Virus record (IMG/VR): IMGVR_UViG_3300023115_000051 | Location: 1-38,380 of that record | From: a virus | Direction: 5' to 3' (one strand) | Length of the DNA stretch: 38,380 bases | Shown: positions 21,886-29,185 of the stretch, one piece after another | Position numbering within the stretch: position 1 is the stretch's first letter | Layout: every line of letters begins with the position of its first letter | The notes under the pieces: model-generated | Database searches by the model: none | Told to the model about the DNA's origin: nothing | What the model saw: the letters and a program-made list of their open reading frames with translations, nothing else | Position numbers and translations under genes: made by a program

Positions 21886-22041
21886 ATGGAAACAGTGTTT
21901 GTAGTGCAGGGTTACGACTTTGGCGGCAACTCAAGAATCCTGGTTTTCAGGTATCTTGAGGACGCCAAGCGTGAGAAATTTGAGATGGAAAAAGAGTTCG
22001 AGTTTGTAGAGCTTGACGAGATGGAGGTACTCGACAGATGA
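21886..22041 (+). CDS. Small acidic early protein, 51 residues
   Basis: METVFVVQGYDFGGNSRILV, then FRYLEDAKREKFEMEKEFEF and VELDEMEVLDR. Start ATG at 21886 after CAGAGGGT. Ends in ATGA, overlapping the start of the methyltransferase-like gene by 4 bases, which supports it as a real coupled gene. It has a strand-helix-strand layout and no recognised family. Confidence 0.65.
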   Translation: METVFVVQGYDFGGNSRILVFRYLEDAKREKFEMEKEFEFVELDEMEVLDR

Positions 22042-22763
22042 AACCAACAGTGTTGTTTCTGTTTAATCATAGTCACTACGCCATGCTCCCGTGGTTGCAG
22101 AGCGAGCGCTACAACGTGGTGACTGTGGATTACGAAGACACCGACCACTCCGGTCACCACTTGATGCAGACGCACGGCTACGGTTTTTTTAGGTTTAACA
22201 TTGACCTAAGCAGGACTGACGCAAAGCAAGCAGTAGACAACAATCTGTCTGCGCTTGGCTTTCGTTCACCCAGCATCGTGATTTCGTTTGCCCCGTGTAC
22301 TGATCTGGCTGTGTCTGGTGCGGCACACTTTGAGCGTAAGCGACAGTCAGACCCAGAGTTTCAGACCAAGGCGGTACGCATGGCGAGACTTGCGGAGCAG
22401 TGGGGAGTGCCGTATGCAGTAGAGAACCCCGTGAGCGTGTTGTCTACACTGTGGCGTAAGCCCGACTTTACGTTCCACCCGTGCGACTTTGCGAACTACT
22501 GCCCTGACGGTCCACACCCAGAGTTTCCTGGTGTCATACCAGAGAAAGATAGGTACAACAAAAAGACTTGCCTTTGGACCGGCAACGGGTTTATACTACC
22601 GCAGAAATCAGGGTTACCAGCGTTGCAGCACGATAATCCTGGTCACGTTAAGCTAGGCGGTAAATCAGCACGTACCAAGTACATCAGAAGTTTAACACCA
22701 CGGGGGTTTGCGATGGCTGTGTACCTCCACAACTTTGATACAGTAGACAGAGGGATTGACTAA
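22038..22763 (+). CDS. DNA cytosine methyltransferase-like protein
   Basis: 241 residues. The N-terminal half looks like a nucleotide-binding fold (TVLFLFNHSHYAMLPWL, NVVTVDYEDTD), then VISFAPCTDLAVSGAAHF at about 82-99, equivalent to the catalytic PC loop (motif IV) of C5 methyltransferases, and VPYAVENPVSVL, the ENV/ENP motif VI. A later KKTCLWTGNGFILPQKSG completes the pattern of phage DNA methylase-like proteins. It may modify phage DNA against host restriction. It lacks an obvious canonical FxGxG motif I, so activity is uncertain. Coupled to the genes before (ATGA) and after (TAATG). Confidence 0.7.
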   Translation: MKPTVLFLFNHSHYAMLPWLQSERYNVVTVDYEDTDHSGHHLMQTHGYGFFRFNIDLSRTDAKQAVDNNLSALGFRSPSIVISFAPCTDLAVSGAAHFERKRQSDPEFQTKAVRMARLAEQWGVPYAVENPVSVLSTLWRKPDFTFHPCDFANYCPDGPHPEFPGVIPEKDRYNKKTCLWTGNGFILPQKSGLPALQHDNPGHVKLGGKSARTKYIRSLTPRGFAMAVYLHNFDTVDRGID

Positions 22764-22885
22764 TGGTAATATTTTACAAAACAGATGACGCTTTTTATGC
22801 TGGTATTTACAAACTAGTCGAGATGGGGTTAACATTCGAAGCAGACGATCAAGACTTAAGCATAAAACTGACCGGAGGGTACTAA
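22763..22885 (+). CDS. Tiny early protein, 40 residues
   Basis: MVIFYKTDDAFYAGIYKLVE followed by MGLTFEADDQDLSIKLTGGY. Its ATG overlaps the stop of the methyltransferase-like gene (TAATG), and the end of the frame carries the GGAGGG site for the next tiny gene. Alternating strand and helix pattern; no recognised family. Support comes from tight coupling and sensible composition. Confidence 0.55.
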   Translation: MVIFYKTDDAFYAGIYKLVEMGLTFEADDQDLSIKLTGGY

Positions 22886-22886
22886 A

Positions 22887-22970
22887 ATGTGCGAAAATGA
22901 GATAACGTGGTTATGGGGTTTCGGTTGCCTAGTGGTAACCGCATGGTTAATCTTTTCAGAGGAATACTAG
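22887..22970 (+). CDS. Tiny membrane protein, 27 residues
   Basis: MCENEITWLWGFGCLVVTAW then LIFSEEY: a single membrane-spanning segment with acidic ends. Start ATG at 22887 after GGAGGG with 7 bases spacing, one base after the preceding stop. Short early membrane peptides are known in T7-like phages; the target is unknown. Confidence 0.5.
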   Translation: MCENEITWLWGFGCLVVTAWLIFSEEY

Positions 22971-22983
22971 AGGAGCGCTAGAC

Positions 22984-23199
22984 ATGAACGAGGATGACGT
23001 TTACAGTGACTACAGCCACTACTGTGACGGCACTGGCCCGTACAAGCGAGTTGACTACCTAGAATACACCCATATTTGTGACGGGTGTTACGAGATCGTC
23101 GATAGTGTTGACACTGATACTGGCTTGTGCGAGAACTGCGAGTACGAACGCAATCAAGAGCAGTACTACAAACACGGGATAGGGGAAGAGCCGTGGTAG
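22984..23199 (+). CDS. Acidic zinc-binding-like early protein
   Basis: 71 residues, acidic and Tyr-rich: MNEDDVYSDYSHYCDGTGPY, THICDGCYEIVDSVDTDTGL, CENCEYERNQEQYYK. Paired CxxC motifs (CDGC and CENC) indicate a zinc ribbon. Ribosome site GAGGAG before ATG 22984. It overlaps the next gene by 7 bases (GTGGTAG). No family recognised; the zinc knuckle suggests contact with nucleic acid or a host protein. Confidence 0.7.
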   Translation: MNEDDVYSDYSHYCDGTGPYKRVDYLEYTHICDGCYEIVDSVDTDTGLCENCEYERNQEQYYKHGIGEEPW

Positions 23200-23387
23200 A
23201 AGTGGATCCACAGTACGAGATAATGGTGTCTGATATGGCAGAGTGGGCGCACTGGTCCGCTAGTGTTCACGAAGGCGACAACAGCAAGCTGGAGGACCAC
23301 TACGCTTACTACCGTAAGTGGTCTTACACCAAGCTGGAAAGTGAATGGGAAGGTTTCTTCGGGAGGGACTACAGCAATGCGATGTAA
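23193..23387 (+). CDS. Small acidic early protein, GTG start
   Basis: 64 residues starting at GTG 23193 (VVEVDPQYEIMVSDMAEWAH), chosen because it overlaps the preceding stop and follows AGGGGAAGAG; the first ATG in frame (23223) has no ribosome site. It continues with WSASVHEGDNSKLEDHYAYY and SEWEGFFGRDYSNAM. Trp- and Tyr-rich, helical. No family recognised. The end overlaps the next zinc-ribbon gene. Confidence 0.55.
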   Translation: MVEVDPQYEIMVSDMAEWAHWSASVHEGDNSKLEDHYAYYRKWSYTKLESEWEGFFGRDYSNAM

Positions 23388-23610
23388 AGCGTGTAACGTC
23401 ATACTAGATGACGCAGAGAGAGTAAAGAAAGACATCACCGGATCTTACTACGACCTATGTACAGACTGTTTGACAGTATCCATATCTACACATTGGGAAC
23501 TAGAAAACATGGAGTCAAGCGATTATCCTGGTTCTTTTACACAAGATGATGTCTTGCAATTACAAAGGGAGTATGATAATATATACTTAAGTATTACTAA
23601 TGAAGACTAA
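23377..23610 (+). CDS. Zinc-ribbon early protein
   Basis: 77 residues from ATG at 23377: MRCKACNVILDDAERVKKDI, SYYDLCTDCLTVSISTHWEL, DYPGSFTQDDVLQL. The CKAC and CTDC pairs, 23 residues apart, form a zinc ribbon. GGGAGGG lies 9 bases before the ATG, which overlaps the preceding gene. The zinc ribbon resembles those in many short phage and cyanophage proteins; its target is unknown. Confidence 0.7.
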   Translation: MRCKACNVILDDAERVKKDITGSYYDLCTDCLTVSISTHWELENMESSDYPGSFTQDDVLQLQREYDNIYLSITNED

Positions 23611-23639
23611 CTTAAGTATTAAACTAAAGGATTAAACTA

Positions 23640-23888
23640 ATGGATATTACTAAAGAAGAAACTAAAGTTGACCTCTTTGTGGTATCATCTGGACTGCTGG
23701 ACTGTGCAGTGGTAGGCGAGGAAGCCTCTAGATCGCTCTGTAAGCGCATTGAACTGCTTGACCCATGGCGAGGTATACCCTTTGTCAAACAGCTCTCCAT
23801 GAGCCATACAGAAGCTATCAGGACTATGCAGGAAATTGCAGTCAAGAGTACGTTAGATGCAGTCAAACGTGAATCAAACAAGAATTAG
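23640..23888 (+). CDS. Unrecognised early protein
   Basis: 82 residues: MDITKEETKVDLFVVSSGLL, DCAVVGEEASRSLCKRIELL, DPWRGIPFVKQLSMSHTEAI, then a helical basic end. Start ATG at 23640 after AAAGGA. Mixed strand-helix character, no recognised family. It ends 2 bases before the -35 box of the promoter for the replication genes, so it is the last gene of the first early block. Confidence 0.65.
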   Translation: MDITKEETKVDLFVVSSGLLDCAVVGEEASRSLCKRIELLDPWRGIPFVKQLSMSHTEAIRTMQEIAVKSTLDAVKRESNKN

Positions 23889-23890
23889 TG

Positions 23891-23919
23891 TTGCAATCGA
23901 AGAAAGATTGTGGTATACT
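23891..23919 (+). promoter_or_regulatory. Promoter for replication genes, extended -10
   Basis: TTGCAA (23891-23896), 17-base spacer ending TGTGG, -10 TATACT (23914-23919), then ATAG. Matches the window's shared extended -10 pattern. The expected start is near 23925, just at the UUCG hairpin. Confidence 0.8.
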
Positions 23920-23924
23920 ATAGG

Positions 23925-23940
23925 TGTACCTTCGGGTACA
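23925..23940 (+). promoter_or_regulatory. UUCG tetraloop hairpin at transcript 5' end
   Basis: TGTACC-TTCG-GGTACA: a 6-bp stem closed by C(UUCG)G, an exceptionally stable tetraloop, starting about at the first transcribed base. There is no T-run, so it is not a terminator. It likely protects the SSB-primase-polymerase mRNA from 5' decay. Confidence 0.75.
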
Positions 23941-23971
23941 AGTTAATGTTAACAACGGAGATTATTCCATT

Positions 23972-24346
23972 ATGTCAAGTCAAGTTATCGAAGGTGTAGT
24001 AAACTTTAGCAACGTCACTAAGCACGACGTATTCAACGGTCAGGACACTGGTACGTTCAGTATGACCATCACCATGTCAGAAGATGACGCAAACACACTG
24101 TCGGCACAGGGTGTTAAGATCAAGGACTACGAGGGCAACAAGCAACGTAAGTTTAAGTCCAAGTACTCCATCAGTATGTACACTGCTGACGGCGACAGGT
24201 TCGACGGGGAGGTTCCGTACAACTCCCGTGTCCGTCTGAAGTTTAAGACGGGTCCAGCGCACCCTGTTTACGGTACTCCTACGTACCTTGAAGCAGTCAA
24301 GGTGCTGGAGTTAGCAGAGGTTGAGGAAGACAACGTAGACTTCTGA
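23972..24346 (+). CDS. Single-stranded DNA binding protein, gp2.5-like
   Basis: 124 residues from ATG at 23972 (MSSQVIEGVVNFSNVTKHDV); upstream in-frame starts fall in the promoter leader. The OB-fold pattern reads TGTFSMTITMSEDDANTLSA, KFKSKYSISMYTADGD, EVPYNSRVRLKFKT and PTYLEAVKVLELAEVEEDNV, with an acidic tail ending in Phe as in T7 gp2.5, where the tail contacts the polymerase and helicase. It is the first gene behind the 23891 promoter and is followed directly by the primase-helicase, the usual T7-like order. A GGAG site lies about 11 bases upstream. It is shorter than T7 gp2.5 (232 residues). Confidence 0.8.
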   Translation: MSSQVIEGVVNFSNVTKHDVFNGQDTGTFSMTITMSEDDANTLSAQGVKIKDYEGNKQRKFKSKYSISMYTADGDRFDGEVPYNSRVRLKFKTGPAHPVYGTPTYLEAVKVLELAEVEEDNVDF

Positions 24347-24347
24347 T

Positions 24348-25952
24348 ATGACTGCATCATTCCTACACCACGAGGCGTGTCCTACGTGTGGGAGCAAAGA
24401 CAACGTGGCGGTTTACTCTGACGGTGGCCGCCACTGTTTTTCTCCTGGCTGTGGTTACCACGTTAACGGAGAGACAGGGGAGGAGACTAAGAAACTCTCT
24501 GCGCTCTCAATGGGTGGTGTTGTTGCCGACATTTCCAACCGGAGAATCTCAAAGCACACCGTGTCACACTACCAAGTGACGGTTCACTTTGCTCCTGACG
24601 GAACTATCGCTTCACACTACTACCCTTACTATGATCGCGACACAGGCGAACTGGTAGGTGCAAAACAAAGAGTGGTAAAGGGTAAGCAGTTTATCTGCTC
24701 CGGTAACATGACCAACGTAGGTCTGTTCGGACAGAAGCACTGTCGAGGTACGGGTAAGTACGTCACGATCACAGAGGGAGAGCTTGATGCGCTGTCTGTG
24801 TACGAGATGTTCGGACAGAAGTACGACGTAGTTAGTTTACGCAACGGTGCGTCCAGCGCTGCCAAGGAAATCAAGCAGAACCTAGAGTGGCTTGAAGGCT
24901 ACGACAACGTGGTCATCTGCTTCGATCAAGACAAGGCAGGCGAGATAGCACTAGAGCAAGTCAAGGATCTGTTCAGTCCTAACAAGCTGAAGATATGTAA
25001 GCTACCTCTGAAGGACGCCAGCGAAATGCTGATAGCCAACAGGGTGCAGGACTTTATTCAGTCTTGGTGGGACGCAAAGGTGTACCGACCTGACGGCATC
25101 GTAGCAGGGACGGATACGTGGGACGCACTGGTAAACAAGAGACAGGTACAGAGTGTACCGTACCCGTGGGATGGGCTAAATGAAATCACGAGAGGACACA
25201 GACCCTACGAACTGGTCACTATCACCAGTGGCAGTGGCATGGGAAAATCCCAATTTATCAGAGAACTTGAGTTCGATTTACTGCAACGGACTCAAGATAA
25301 CATTGGTGTACTTGCCCTTGAAGAGGATGTCGCAACAACTGCTCTTGGAATCATGTCGGTGGCGGCGTCTAGAAGGCTCCATTTGGAGGAGGACACGCCT
25401 GTCGATGCACTTAGACCGTATTGGGAATCAACGATGGGGTCTGGAAGATACTATCTGTTCGATCACTGGGGATCAACGTCAGCAGATGAGCTTCTCAGCA
25501 GAGTACGGCACATGGCAAAGGCTTGCGACTGCCGATATATCATCCTTGACCACCTATCAATCGTTGTTTCTTCTCAAGAGAACGGCGATGAGCGTAAGGC
25601 CATCGATGAAATAATGACCAAGCTACGCACACTGGTGGCAGAGACGGGGATTACACTTTTCCTGGTGTCTCACCTGAAGCGTACCTCTGGGACAGCACAC
25701 GAGGACGGAGGCAGGATCAGTCTACAGGACTTACGTGGTAGCCAGAGCATAGCACAGTTGTCAGACATCGTGATCGGCATGGAGCGTAACCAGCAACACG
25801 AGGACGAAGACGTAAGGAACACTACGTGCGTCAGGATTCTGAAGAACCGTTACGCAGGAGAGACAGGACCAGCGTGTTGGCTACGGTACGACAAGTTTAC
25901 CGGACGCATACACGAGTGTGCTAACCCTAACCCACCGGAGACAGAGTTTTGA
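24348..25952 (+). CDS. DNA primase-helicase, T7 gp4-like
   Basis: 534 residues. Zinc-binding domain: C11, C14, C30 and C35 in HEACPTCGS and RHCFSPGCGYH. TOPRIM domain: TITEGELDALSVYEMFG and NVVICFDQDKAGEIAL at about 140-200. RecA-like hexameric helicase: Walker A TSGSGMGKSQF at about 292-302, Walker B CRYIILDHLSIVV, and LRGSQSIAQLSDIVIGMERN. It unwinds the fork and makes primers with the phage polymerase. It starts 1 base after the SSB stop and overlaps the polymerase start by 4 bases, so the three are translated together. Confidence 0.95.
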   Translation: MTASFLHHEACPTCGSKDNVAVYSDGGRHCFSPGCGYHVNGETGEETKKLSALSMGGVVADISNRRISKHTVSHYQVTVHFAPDGTIASHYYPYYDRDTGELVGAKQRVVKGKQFICSGNMTNVGLFGQKHCRGTGKYVTITEGELDALSVYEMFGQKYDVVSLRNGASSAAKEIKQNLEWLEGYDNVVICFDQDKAGEIALEQVKDLFSPNKLKICKLPLKDASEMLIANRVQDFIQSWWDAKVYRPDGIVAGTDTWDALVNKRQVQSVPYPWDGLNEITRGHRPYELVTITSGSGMGKSQFIRELEFDLLQRTQDNIGVLALEEDVATTALGIMSVAASRRLHLEEDTPVDALRPYWESTMGSGRYYLFDHWGSTSADELLSRVRHMAKACDCRYIILDHLSIVVSSQENGDERKAIDEIMTKLRTLVAETGITLFLVSHLKRTSGTAHEDGGRISLQDLRGSQSIAQLSDIVIGMERNQQHEDEDVRNTTCVRILKNRYAGETGPACWLRYDKFTGRIHECANPNPPETEF

Positions 25953-27595
25953 ACCTAGTCTTTTGTGACATTGAAACTGACGGTCTGGACGCCAGTACCA
26001 TCTGGTGTGCAGTGTGCAGACACAACGGAGTATCGGAGGTAATATGTAATGAGAAAGACTTCAAAGCGTATGTATCGGATCGCCCGAACGCAAGTTGGGT
26101 TTTCCACAATGGAATCGGTTTCGACGTACCTGTTCTGGACCGCCTTTGGAACGTTAGTTTTGACCGTAGTAGGATCGTTGATACACTTGTCCTCTCTAGG
26201 TTAGCCGACCCAAGCCGGTCAGGTGGTCACTCTCTGCGGAACTGGGGCAACACGCTTGGGTTCGCAAAGGGAGATCACAACGACTGGTCCCAGCTTACTC
26301 CCGAGATGATCGACTACTGCTTGCGTGACGTAGAGTTAACCGAAGCTGTGTACAACAAACTCAAGGTGGAGCTAGACGGATTCAAGCAGGAGAGCGTTGA
26401 CCTTGAGCATCAAGTGCAGTGGCTAATGCAACAGCAAGAGGACAACGGATGGCTACTCGATCAGCGTCTGTGTCACTTGCTCGTTGCGAAGTTTAAGGAG
26501 CGCATGAATGAAATTGAAGCAGATCTTCAGGCGGTTTTCCCGCCGGTTGTTGAGGAGCGATACTCAGAGAAAACTGGTAAACGGCTCAAGGATAAGGTCA
26601 CTGTATTCAACGTTGGTTCAAGACAGCAAGTGGCCGACAGGCTTACAGCTAAGGGCGCAGTATGGTCGGCAGTCACTACGACGGGCAAACCTGTTGTTGA
26701 TGAGAAGACGCTTAAAGAGAATCATCATGTTCCCGAAGCGCAACAAGTACTGGAATACCTGTTACTCCAGAAGCGACACTCCCAAGTAAAATCCTGGCTA
26801 GAACACGTAAAGCCAGACGGAAGGGTACATGGGAGAGTCATCAGCAACGGTGCTGTTACTGGCAGAATGACACACCAGAACCCAAACATGGCACAAGTTC
26901 CTTCATCTAGTTCCCAGTACGGTGAAGAGTGTCGAAGGTGCTGGACTGTACCGGACGGTTACAAGTTAGTCGGTGCAGACGCCAGTGGATTGGAACTACG
27001 GATGCTCGCACACTACATGGGCGACGAGGAGTTTACAGATGTCTTACTTAGAGAAGACATTCACACCAGAAATCAACTGGCTGCTGGACTTGCAACAAGG
27101 GCTCAGGCAAAAACTTTCATCTATGCTTTCCTTTACGGAGCAGGAGATGCCAAGATCGGAAGCATCGTCGGAGGATCTGCTAAAGATGGCAACCAGCTTA
27201 GGACACGCTTTCTACGAAACACACCTACTCTTGAAACTTTACGAGACAGAGTTGGACAGGCTGCTAGGAAAGGTTACCTCGTCGGACTCGACGGAAGAAA
27301 GCTCTGGGTCCGATCAGAACACAGTGCATTAAACACGCTGCTTCAAGCGGCTGGTGCGGTTGTAATGAAGAAAGCTCTTGTTCTTCTGAACCTTCACGCG
27401 ACGGAGCACAACATCAACTTCAAGTTCATAGGCAATATACATGACGAGATACAATCGGAGGTGGTTACAAAACAAGCAGAGAAGTTCGGCTGGCTCGCAG
27501 TCGAGTGCATCAAGGCGGCTGGCATTTCATTTTCACTCCGCTGTCCACTCGACGGAGAATATCAAATCGGAAACACTTGGTCGGAGACACACTGA
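25949..27595 (+). CDS. DNA polymerase, family A, T7 gp5-like
   Basis: 548 residues, TTG start at 25949 inside the TTTTGA overlap with the helicase gene, GGAG about 8 bases upstream. Exonuclease: FCDIETDG (D7, E9), FHNGIGFDVP and YCLRDVELTEAVY. Polymerase: motif A VGADASGLELRMLAHYMGD, motif B RAQAKTFIYAFLYGAGDAKI, motif C IGNIHDEIQSEV. Motif B has Tyr at the position equivalent to E. coli Pol I 762, as in T7, a state linked in published viral surveys with virulent phages. It is shorter than T7 gp5 (704), mainly in the exonuclease and thumb; a thioredoxin loop cannot be assigned. Confidence 0.95.
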   Translation: MNLVFCDIETDGLDASTIWCAVCRHNGVSEVICNEKDFKAYVSDRPNASWVFHNGIGFDVPVLDRLWNVSFDRSRIVDTLVLSRLADPSRSGGHSLRNWGNTLGFAKGDHNDWSQLTPEMIDYCLRDVELTEAVYNKLKVELDGFKQESVDLEHQVQWLMQQQEDNGWLLDQRLCHLLVAKFKERMNEIEADLQAVFPPVVEERYSEKTGKRLKDKVTVFNVGSRQQVADRLTAKGAVWSAVTTTGKPVVDEKTLKENHHVPEAQQVLEYLLLQKRHSQVKSWLEHVKPDGRVHGRVISNGAVTGRMTHQNPNMAQVPSSSSQYGEECRRCWTVPDGYKLVGADASGLELRMLAHYMGDEEFTDVLLREDIHTRNQLAAGLATRAQAKTFIYAFLYGAGDAKIGSIVGGSAKDGNQLRTRFLRNTPTLETLRDRVGQAARKGYLVGLDGRKLWVRSEHSALNTLLQAAGAVVMKKALVLLNLHATEHNINFKFIGNIHDEIQSEVVTKQAEKFGWLAVECIKAAGISFSLRCPLDGEYQIGNTWSETH

Positions 27596-27596
27596 T

Positions 27597-27947
27597 ATGG
27601 ATAACTACGAAATGTTTGACAACGAAGTTGAAACAGATAACACTGTAGAGATGAACAGGTCACGCAAGGGAGACTTAGCTGAACACAAAGCAGTCACTTG
27701 GCTGTGGGAGCAAGGGTACGAGGTGTTCCTTAACTGTGGCTGTAGTGGTCCCATTGACATAGTGGCGTACAAAGACGGAGAGTGTACTTTAATCGACGTT
27801 AAAACTACACAGAGAGAGTACCGACCAAACAAAGGAGATTGGCGAATAGGAATAAAAAGAACAGACGAACAAAAAGAAAACAACATCGTGTTCTTGTCCT
27901 ACAACCCAGAGTCAGGCGACTTCTACTGGATCAACCATAGGGATTAA
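27597..27947 (+). CDS. PD-(D/E)XK endonuclease-like protein
   Basis: 116 residues from ATG at 27597, one base past the polymerase stop. After an acidic start (MDNYEMFDNEVETDNTVEMN) comes RKGDLAEHKAVTWLWEQGYE, then GPIDIVAYKDGECTLIDVKT, the D-x9-14-D/E-x-K core of PD-(D/E)XK nucleases, and NIVFLSYNPESGDFYWI. The layout resembles archaeal-type Holliday junction resolvase or Mrr-like small nucleases. It stands in front of an exonuclease and an endonuclease I, forming a nuclease cluster for host DNA breakdown and recombination. Confidence 0.75.
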   Translation: MDNYEMFDNEVETDNTVEMNRSRKGDLAEHKAVTWLWEQGYEVFLNCGCSGPIDIVAYKDGECTLIDVKTTQREYRPNKGDWRIGIKRTDEQKENNIVFLSYNPESGDFYWINHRD

Positions 27948-27948
27948 C

Positions 27949-28809
27949 ATGGAAATTTACTCGCTAGTAAACGACATCTACAAAACTGTTTCAACTAAAG
28001 AACCAGCAGAGGGTGTCGATCTGTACGACGAGATTGATCGCTTTGGTGAGAACTGTAAGCGGCTCATGGCAAACTTGTTCACAGAGAAACGTGACGGACG
28101 TACGATTAGAATGTCAAACATCGGGCGTGATGACCGTTACTTGTGGAACGTGGTTAATAATCCTGAAGTCGCAGAAGAACTGACGCCCAACACACACGTT
28201 AAGTTTATGTACGGACATCTGATAGAAGAACTGCTGTTGTTCTTGACTAGACTAGCAGGACACGAGGTTACTGATGAACAGAAGAAGTGCGAAGTCAACG
28301 GTGTTACGGGCAGCATGGACTGCAAAATTGACGGTGTTGTCACTGATGTTAAGAGTGTGTCCACTTTTGGGTTTAAGAAATTCAAGGACGGAAGTCTGGC
28401 TTATGATGATCCGTTTGGATACGTTGCTCAGATTAAAGGGTACGGATATTCCGAAGGTGAAACTAAGTTCGGATGGCTTGCGATGGACAAGCAGAACGGA
28501 CACTTAACTTACCTGATGTACGACTCTTCCGACACGCAAGCCCCTGTTCACGAGAAGATAGGGTACGACGTAGGCGAAAGGATTGACCGTATCAAAGAGG
28601 TTGTTCAACAAGAGGAGCCGCCGAAGCACTGCTACGAACCAGTAGCTGACGGCAAAAGCGGTAACATGAAACTGGCAGTCGGTTGCTCTTACTGCCCTTA
28701 CAAGAAAGTTTGTTGGCCTGACGTTCGAGGATTTGCTTACGCTAACGGCCCACGTTACTTAGTGGAGGTGGCTAATGAACCGCAAGTCCCAGAAATCGAA
28801 ATTAGGTAA
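27949..28809 (+). CDS. PD-(D/E)XK exonuclease, RecB/Cas4-like
   Basis: 286 residues. The nuclease core is GHLIEELLLFLTRLAGHEVT, then TGSMDCKIDGVVTDVKSVST at about 120-140 (D-x-x-x-D...D-V-K) and the helix AYDDPFGYVAQIKGYGY with the usual Q-x-x-x-Y. The C-terminal part has CSYCPYKKVCWPD, a Cas4/AddB-like cysteine group that could bind an iron-sulfur cluster or zinc. Takes the place of the T7 gp6 exonuclease in gene order. It overlaps the endonuclease I gene by 35 bases. Likely degrades host DNA and processes recombination ends. Confidence 0.8.
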   Translation: MEIYSLVNDIYKTVSTKEPAEGVDLYDEIDRFGENCKRLMANLFTEKRDGRTIRMSNIGRDDRYLWNVVNNPEVAEELTPNTHVKFMYGHLIEELLLFLTRLAGHEVTDEQKKCEVNGVTGSMDCKIDGVVTDVKSVSTFGFKKFKDGSLAYDDPFGYVAQIKGYGYSEGETKFGWLAMDKQNGHLTYLMYDSSDTQAPVHEKIGYDVGERIDRIKEVVQQEEPPKHCYEPVADGKSGNMKLAVGCSYCPYKKVCWPDVRGFAYANGPRYLVEVANEPQVPEIEIR

Positions 28810-29185
28810 GTACAGATCAGGGTTTGAAAAAGATGTCGGGCAACAGCTACAACCATTTGGTTTTAAGTACGAGCCGTGCCAAGTTCCGTACAGGATTGAA
28901 CGAAAGTACACACCAGATTTCGTGTACGAACAAGGAGGAGTCACGTACTACATTGAGTGCAAAGGGTACTTCAGGGCAGGAGATACACAAAAATACCGAT
29001 CAGTTAAAAACTGCTTGGGCGAAAACCAGGAGTTAATCTTTGTGTTGATGAACGAAAACCAGAGAGTAAACAGAGGGAGTAAACTTACTATGGCTGGTTG
29101 GTGTGACAAACACGAGATTTTGTGGTACAATATAGATACGTTACAGGAGTTAGTCAGTTATGTCTCTGACACTAGAAGAAATTAA
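28775..29185 (+). CDS. Endonuclease I, Holliday junction resolvase, T7 gp3-like
   Basis: 136 residues. Motifs of T7 endonuclease I: YRSGFEKDVGQQLQPFGFKY with the first active-site Glu, YTPDFVYE with Asp, and TYYIECKGYFRAGDTQKYRS with E-x-K. The end (SKLTMAGWCDKHEILWYN) is also as in gp3. It cuts branched DNA during packaging and recombination. It starts 35 bases inside the exonuclease gene, with GGAGG before ATG 28775. The last part contains the promoter at 29103-29131. Confidence 0.93.
   Translation: MNRKSQKSKLGKYRSGFEKDVGQQLQPFGFKYEPCQVPYRIERKYTPDFVYEQGGVTYYIECKGYFRAGDTQKYRSVKNCLGENQELIFVLMNENQRVNRGSKLTMAGWCDKHEILWYNIDTLQELVSYVSDTRRN
29103..29131 (+). promoter_or_regulatory. Internal promoter within endonuclease I gene
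   Basis: GTGACA (29103-29108), 17-base spacer ending TGTGG, -10 TACAAT (29126-29131), then ATAG. It fits the shared extended -10 pattern and would start a transcript just before the 57-residue gene at 29160, raising expression of the nucleotide-metabolism end of the arm. Confidence 0.65.
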
